DNA from: Erwinia sp.
Lineage (GTDB): Bacteria > Pseudomonadota > Gammaproteobacteria > Enterobacterales > Enterobacteriaceae
Assembly: GCA_964016415.1 (NCBI GenBank)
Contig: OZ024666.1
Location: forward strand, 868,001 to 932,000
DNA: 64,000 nucleotides
Reading direction: 5' to 3'
Shown piece after piece: positions 61,034 through 64,000 of this stretch. The first letter of the stretch is position 1, and every line of letters starts with the position of its first letter. The notes below the pieces were generated by a model, which was given only the letters and a program-made list of their open reading frames with translations, was not told where the DNA came from and made no database searches. A program made the position numbers and the translations under genes.

Positions 61034-61642
61034 TCAATTGCGTACCCATCCTTTGCGGATGGCCAGTGCAAAAACTGTTCGGTAGCTGCGTGAAGCGAAT
61101 GTCAACAACCGGGTACCGAAAGAGAGCCAGGTAAAAGCTGCCAGCAGACAGGAGAGTAACCCCACTAATAGCGCACCGAGCATATCAAGTGGCCAGTGCA
61201 CGCCCAGATAGATACGTGACCAGGCAATCACCATTCCGACAGACAGCAGAATCATCCCGGACCAAAAACGGTGCCACAATAAGAAAGCCATCGAAAAGGT
61301 AAAAATTATCGTGCCATGATCACTCGGATAAGAGTAATCGGCAGCATGAGCCAGAAACTGGTGTCCTATTCCTTCGGCAAAAGGGCGGGGGTGCGGGAAT
61401 AATGTGCCAATACACCATGAAATAAACATGGCGTAAACCAGAGCAATAACGGTTTTCAGCACTAAGCTGCGTTGATTTTCCAGCTGCCGTTGTGGTCCCC
61501 ATAGCCAAAGCACAACGATAAGGATGGGGACGATTGCTATCATATCACGGGCAAAGAAGCGTGCCAGCGCCAGCATGCCAGCAGGTGAAGAGGGCGTTGC
61601 ATTGATCAGGATAAACAGTTGTTGATTAAGCGAATCCAGCAT
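61034..61642 (-). CDS. ybjG: Undecaprenyl-diphosphatase YbjG (PAP2 family)
   Basis: Inner-membrane phosphatase recycling undecaprenyl diphosphate for cell-wall synthesis; 202 aa (198 in E. coli). The PAP2 motifs are FPHPRPF, YPSDHGT and [12 protein letters not shown], with catalytic His in the last. The ending IRKGWVRN equals the E. coli end. Several membrane spans. It lies between rimO and ybjL; the genes separating them in E. coli (bssR to deoR) are absent. Confidence 0.93.
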   Translation of the reverse strand: MLDSLNQQLFILINATPSSPAGMLALARFFARDMIAIVPILIVVLWLWGPQRQLENQRSLVLKTVIALVYAMFISWCIGTLFPHPRPFAEGIGHQFLAHAADYSYPSDHGTIIFTFSMAFLLWHRFWSGMILLSVGMVIAWSRIYLGVHWPLDMLGALLVGLLSCLLAAFTWLSFGTRLLTFASRSYRTVFALAIRKGWVRN

Positions 61643-61989
61643 TACCGGCCCCCAACAGCTGACAACAGCAGTAAGTAATATTGACCTCTCGAAACGTCAG
61701 GCGAAAAAAAAGTCGCACTATGCGGGGCAGAAAAGGGTAATAACAACATAACCATATTCATCTTTTATCATGTGATGCAATCAGAGTACTCCAGAGCGCC
61801 TAAGATAACCTTAAACAGTATCTGAACCACTGTTTTAAACCGACCATCTATAAAGAAAAAAACCCGCTGGTCATCAGACCATCGGGCTCCACAATAAAGG
61901 GATTTCAAAGAAAAGCAGTGGCACTTATTATGACTGTCGCTGTGAAAAAAAGTTCGTTTCTTTCCAAAAAAATTTTCACCGCGGGCAAA
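61643..61989. other. ybjL-ybjG intergenic region
   Basis: No gene seen. Contains the ybjL terminator (61853-61886) and presumably the ybjG promoter. Upstream of ybjG there is an A-rich run (GAAAAAAAAG, 61701-61710). Nothing else recognised. Confidence 0.5.
61853..61886 (-). terminator. Rho-independent terminator of ybjL
   Basis: Stem CCCG-C-TGGTC/GACCA-T-CGGG (61863-61872 with 61877-61886), followed on the minus strand by TTTTTTTCTTT. Confidence 0.82.
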
Positions 61990-63669
61990 TCACATTGGCC
62001 AGATAATGACGATAAGGGTACCGGCCAGGGTCAGTAACACATTAGCGATAGCATAAGTCCCTGCATAACCGAGAGCAGGGATATTACTGCGAGCGGTTTC
62101 ACTGATGATCTCCATCGCTGGAGCACAGGTACGAGCCCCCATTATGGCACCGAACAGTAATGCCCGGTTCATCTTTAACACCCAGATGCCGAACAGGAAA
62201 CTGATCAGCACGGGTAGCAAACTGATTACAATCCCGGAAGCGAGCATCATAATTCCCACATCACCCATTCCATGTGAAAGCCCGCTACCCGCACTCAGGC
62301 CAACACCAGCCATGAAAACCATCAGGCCAAACTCTTTGACCATGGTCAGCGCCCCCTGCGGTATGTAGCCAAAAGTAGGATGGTTGGCACGCAGAAAGCC
62401 CAGCATGATACCTGCAAACAGCAGACCTGCCGCATTTCCAATGCCGACGTTGAAACTGCTGAACTGGAAGGTGACCATACCAATCATCAGGCCAATAATG
62501 AAAAAAGCACAAAATGCCAGCAGATCTGTGACCTGACTATGAATAGAGATAAATCCGATACGATCTGCGACTGATTTCACCCGTCTGGCTTCACCACTGA
62601 TATGTAAAATATCCCCCTTATTCAGGATGATATTGTCATCAATCGGCATCTCTATCTGGCTGCGTACCACACGGTTAAGAAAACAACCGTGATCAGCAAG
62701 TTTGAGCTGGCTAAGTTTACGGTTAACAGCATTATTATTTTTGACCACAATTTCTTCGTTTATGATGCGCATATCAAGCAAATCACGGTCAAATACCTCT
62801 TTGCCATTGCGAAACGAGGGGTCTAGCCGCGAGTGAGCATCAGGATAACCGACTAACGATATCTCATCACCTTCCTGCAAAATGGCATCACCATCGGGGT
62901 TCGCTAAGATACCGTTGCGGCGGATACGTTCGATGTAGCAGCCTGTTTTCCGATAGATACCCAGTTCACGCAGATTTTTTCCTCCTGTCCATTCGACGAG
63001 CTCAGGACCAACCCGATAAGCACGAATTACAGGGAGGTAAACTTTGCGTTGACTGTCAGGATCAAGACCTCTTTCTCGCGCAATTTGTTGTGCGCTGGTG
63101 GAGAGGTCCTGATGCTGTAGCTTGGGCAGATAGCGTGCGCCAAGAATTAAACTGACCAGTCCTATCAGGTAGGTTAGTGCATAGCCGAGACTAAGATTGT
63201 TTTGCGCATCAGTGAGAGCTTGTCCTGAATGCAAAGTCTGGCGCAGAGTATCACCAGCACCAACCAGTACGGGTGTAGAGGTCATCGATCCCGCCAGCAT
63301 ACCGGCCGTGAGGCCAATGTCCCAGCCAAACAGTTTGCCGAGTCCAAGAGCGATGATCACAGCGCTACCCACCATCACCAATGCAAGCATCAAATAATTT
63401 TTACCATCGCGAAAAAAAATCGAGAAAAAATTTGGGCCGGCTTCAATGCCAACACAAAAAATAAACAACATAAAACCAAGGCTTAATGAATCGGTGTTGA
63501 TGTCAAAATGTTGCTGGCCAAGTAGCAGAGAAACGACCAAAACACCAATAGAGTTACCAAGTTGGATCGGACCGAGACGAATTTTCCCAAGACAAAGGCC
63601 CAGAGAGAGAACAGCGAAAAGCAATAAAAAATCATTATTTTTTAACAATTCTGATATATCTATATTCAC
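61990..63669 (-). CDS. ybjL: YbjL, AspT/AAE-family predicted transporter
   Basis: A 559-aa inner-membrane protein (561 in E. coli) of the aspartate:alanine exchanger family. The N-terminal transporter half ([32 protein letters not shown]) is followed by two cytoplasmic TrkA-C/RCK-type domains (about 205-375: [44 protein letters not shown]) and a second membrane half ([28 protein letters not shown]). Substrate unknown. The start codon ATG 63669 matches the homologous N-terminus MNIDISELL. Confidence 0.95.
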   Translation of the reverse strand: MNIDISELLKNNDFLLLFAVLSLGLCLGKIRLGPIQLGNSIGVLVVSLLLGQQHFDINTDSLSLGFMLFIFCVGIEAGPNFFSIFFRDGKNYLMLALVMVGSAVIIALGLGKLFGWDIGLTAGMLAGSMTSTPVLVGAGDTLRQTLHSGQALTDAQNNLSLGYALTYLIGLVSLILGARYLPKLQHQDLSTSAQQIARERGLDPDSQRKVYLPVIRAYRVGPELVEWTGGKNLRELGIYRKTGCYIERIRRNGILANPDGDAILQEGDEISLVGYPDAHSRLDPSFRNGKEVFDRDLLDMRIINEEIVVKNNNAVNRKLSQLKLADHGCFLNRVVRSQIEMPIDDNIILNKGDILHISGEARRVKSVADRIGFISIHSQVTDLLAFCAFFIIGLMIGMVTFQFSSFNVGIGNAAGLLFAGIMLGFLRANHPTFGYIPQGALTMVKEFGLMVFMAGVGLSAGSGLSHGMGDVGIMMLASGIVISLLPVLISFLFGIWVLKMNRALLFGAIMGARTCAPAMEIISETARSNIPALGYAGTYAIANVLLTLAGTLIVIIWPM

Positions 63670-63933
63670 TTTGCTAACTTCTCATTAACAACCAACACAT
63701 TGAAAAAAAAGGCCTTTGTGCTAAGCTTATCGGCGGATTGCATGGGTATATTCTTAAACAGGCTATTTCACTTAAGATAAAAAAACTGGACAGAGCTAGT
63801 TTAAACGCTTAGACGTTGTTCAGCCAGCAAAAGCCACATTTAGTTCGTTCACTTTCATTTTGTTTTGCCATAGGGGAAAACGAAGAGGAGGTTATTTGAA
63901 CAGCCGACACAAAAATCTCCGGGAGAAAATCCG

Positions 63934-64000
63934 ATGAAGTTTCAAAGGATGTCCAGGAAAAGCGTGTTAGTCTGCTTTGCGCTTTATTGCATCGTTTTTT
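63934..64000 (+). CDS. ybjM: Start of a membrane-protein gene, probably ybjM (cut by window end)
   Basis: ATG 63934 has GGGAG 10 bases upstream. The 22 visible codons read MKFQRMSRKSVLVCFALYCI and onward, a basic start followed by a hydrophobic segment. E. coli has ybjM, a small inner-membrane protein with a similar beginning, divergent from ybjL at this place. The identification rests mainly on position; the rest is outside the window. Confidence 0.5.
   Translation, partial: MKFQRMSRKSVLVCFALYCIVF

Overview
The window is a chromosomal segment of an Enterobacterales bacterium. Almost every gene is recognisable as an orthologue of an E. coli K-12 gene, and the order largely follows the E. coli 17-19 min region: tRNA-Lys, pnuC, zitB, ybgS, aroG, gpmA, galM, modF, modE, acrZ, modABC, ybhA, pgl, uvrB, moaABCDE, ybhL, ybhQ, rhlE, dinG, ybiB, rlmF, dps, rhtA, ompX, mntS, mntR, ybiR, ybiT, moeBA, iaaA, gsiABCD, rimO, ybjG, ybjL, ybjM. 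Divergence from E. coli and the rearrangements suggest an Erwiniaceae-like relative (Pantoea/Tatumella/Rosenbergiella type), but the sequence alone does not fix the genus. Identifications rest on remembered reference proteins, not on searches.

Layout. 1-5.9 kb: tRNA end, an alkyl-DNA repair protein, NMN uptake (pnuC) behind a long structured leader, zinc efflux, aroG, a frameshifted YciI-like gene, gpmA. 6-9.6 kb: a damaged stretch with frameshifted galM (galETK absent) and modF split by an IS3-family element with loss of its middle. 9.6-24 kb: molybdate regulation and uptake (modE, modABC with a ModE operator), acrZ, ybhA, pgl, an orphan degenerate UrtE-like ATPase, a 1.1 kb gene-poor interval with DnaA boxes and a LexA box before uvrB, then moaABCDE behind a probable Moco riboswitch. 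24-36.7 kb: rhlE, then a block that in E. coli lies near 48 min (dusC, yohF, yohD, pbpG, bglX, yohO, mlrA), here carrying ldtB and a large MscS-type channel. 37-40 kb: remnant of the chitobiose operon (chbR and chbF broken, chbG intact). 40-64 kb: dinG to ybjL, including an mntS/mntR pair with an MntR-like operator and the glutathione importer operon.

Together the genes cover molybdenum cofactor supply (mod, moa, moe), SOS repair (uvrB, dinG with LexA boxes), manganese and oxidative stress (mntS, mntR, dps), cell wall (ldtB, pbpG, ybjG), translation and RNA modification (dusC, rlmF, rimO) and glutathione import (gsi).

The main peculiarity is decay. Four genes (yciI-like, galM, iaaA, gsiA) each lack one base in a short A/T run while both halves stay well conserved. 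chbF also has a single-base deletion plus a stop, chbR an in-frame amber, and modF an IS with a deletion. This is either ongoing gene loss or partly undercalled homopolymers in the assembly. I found no CRISPR array, prophage, toxin or defence island, and no convincing wholly new system. The best candidates for novelty are the structured leader before pnuC and the catalytically altered UrtE-like ATPase.
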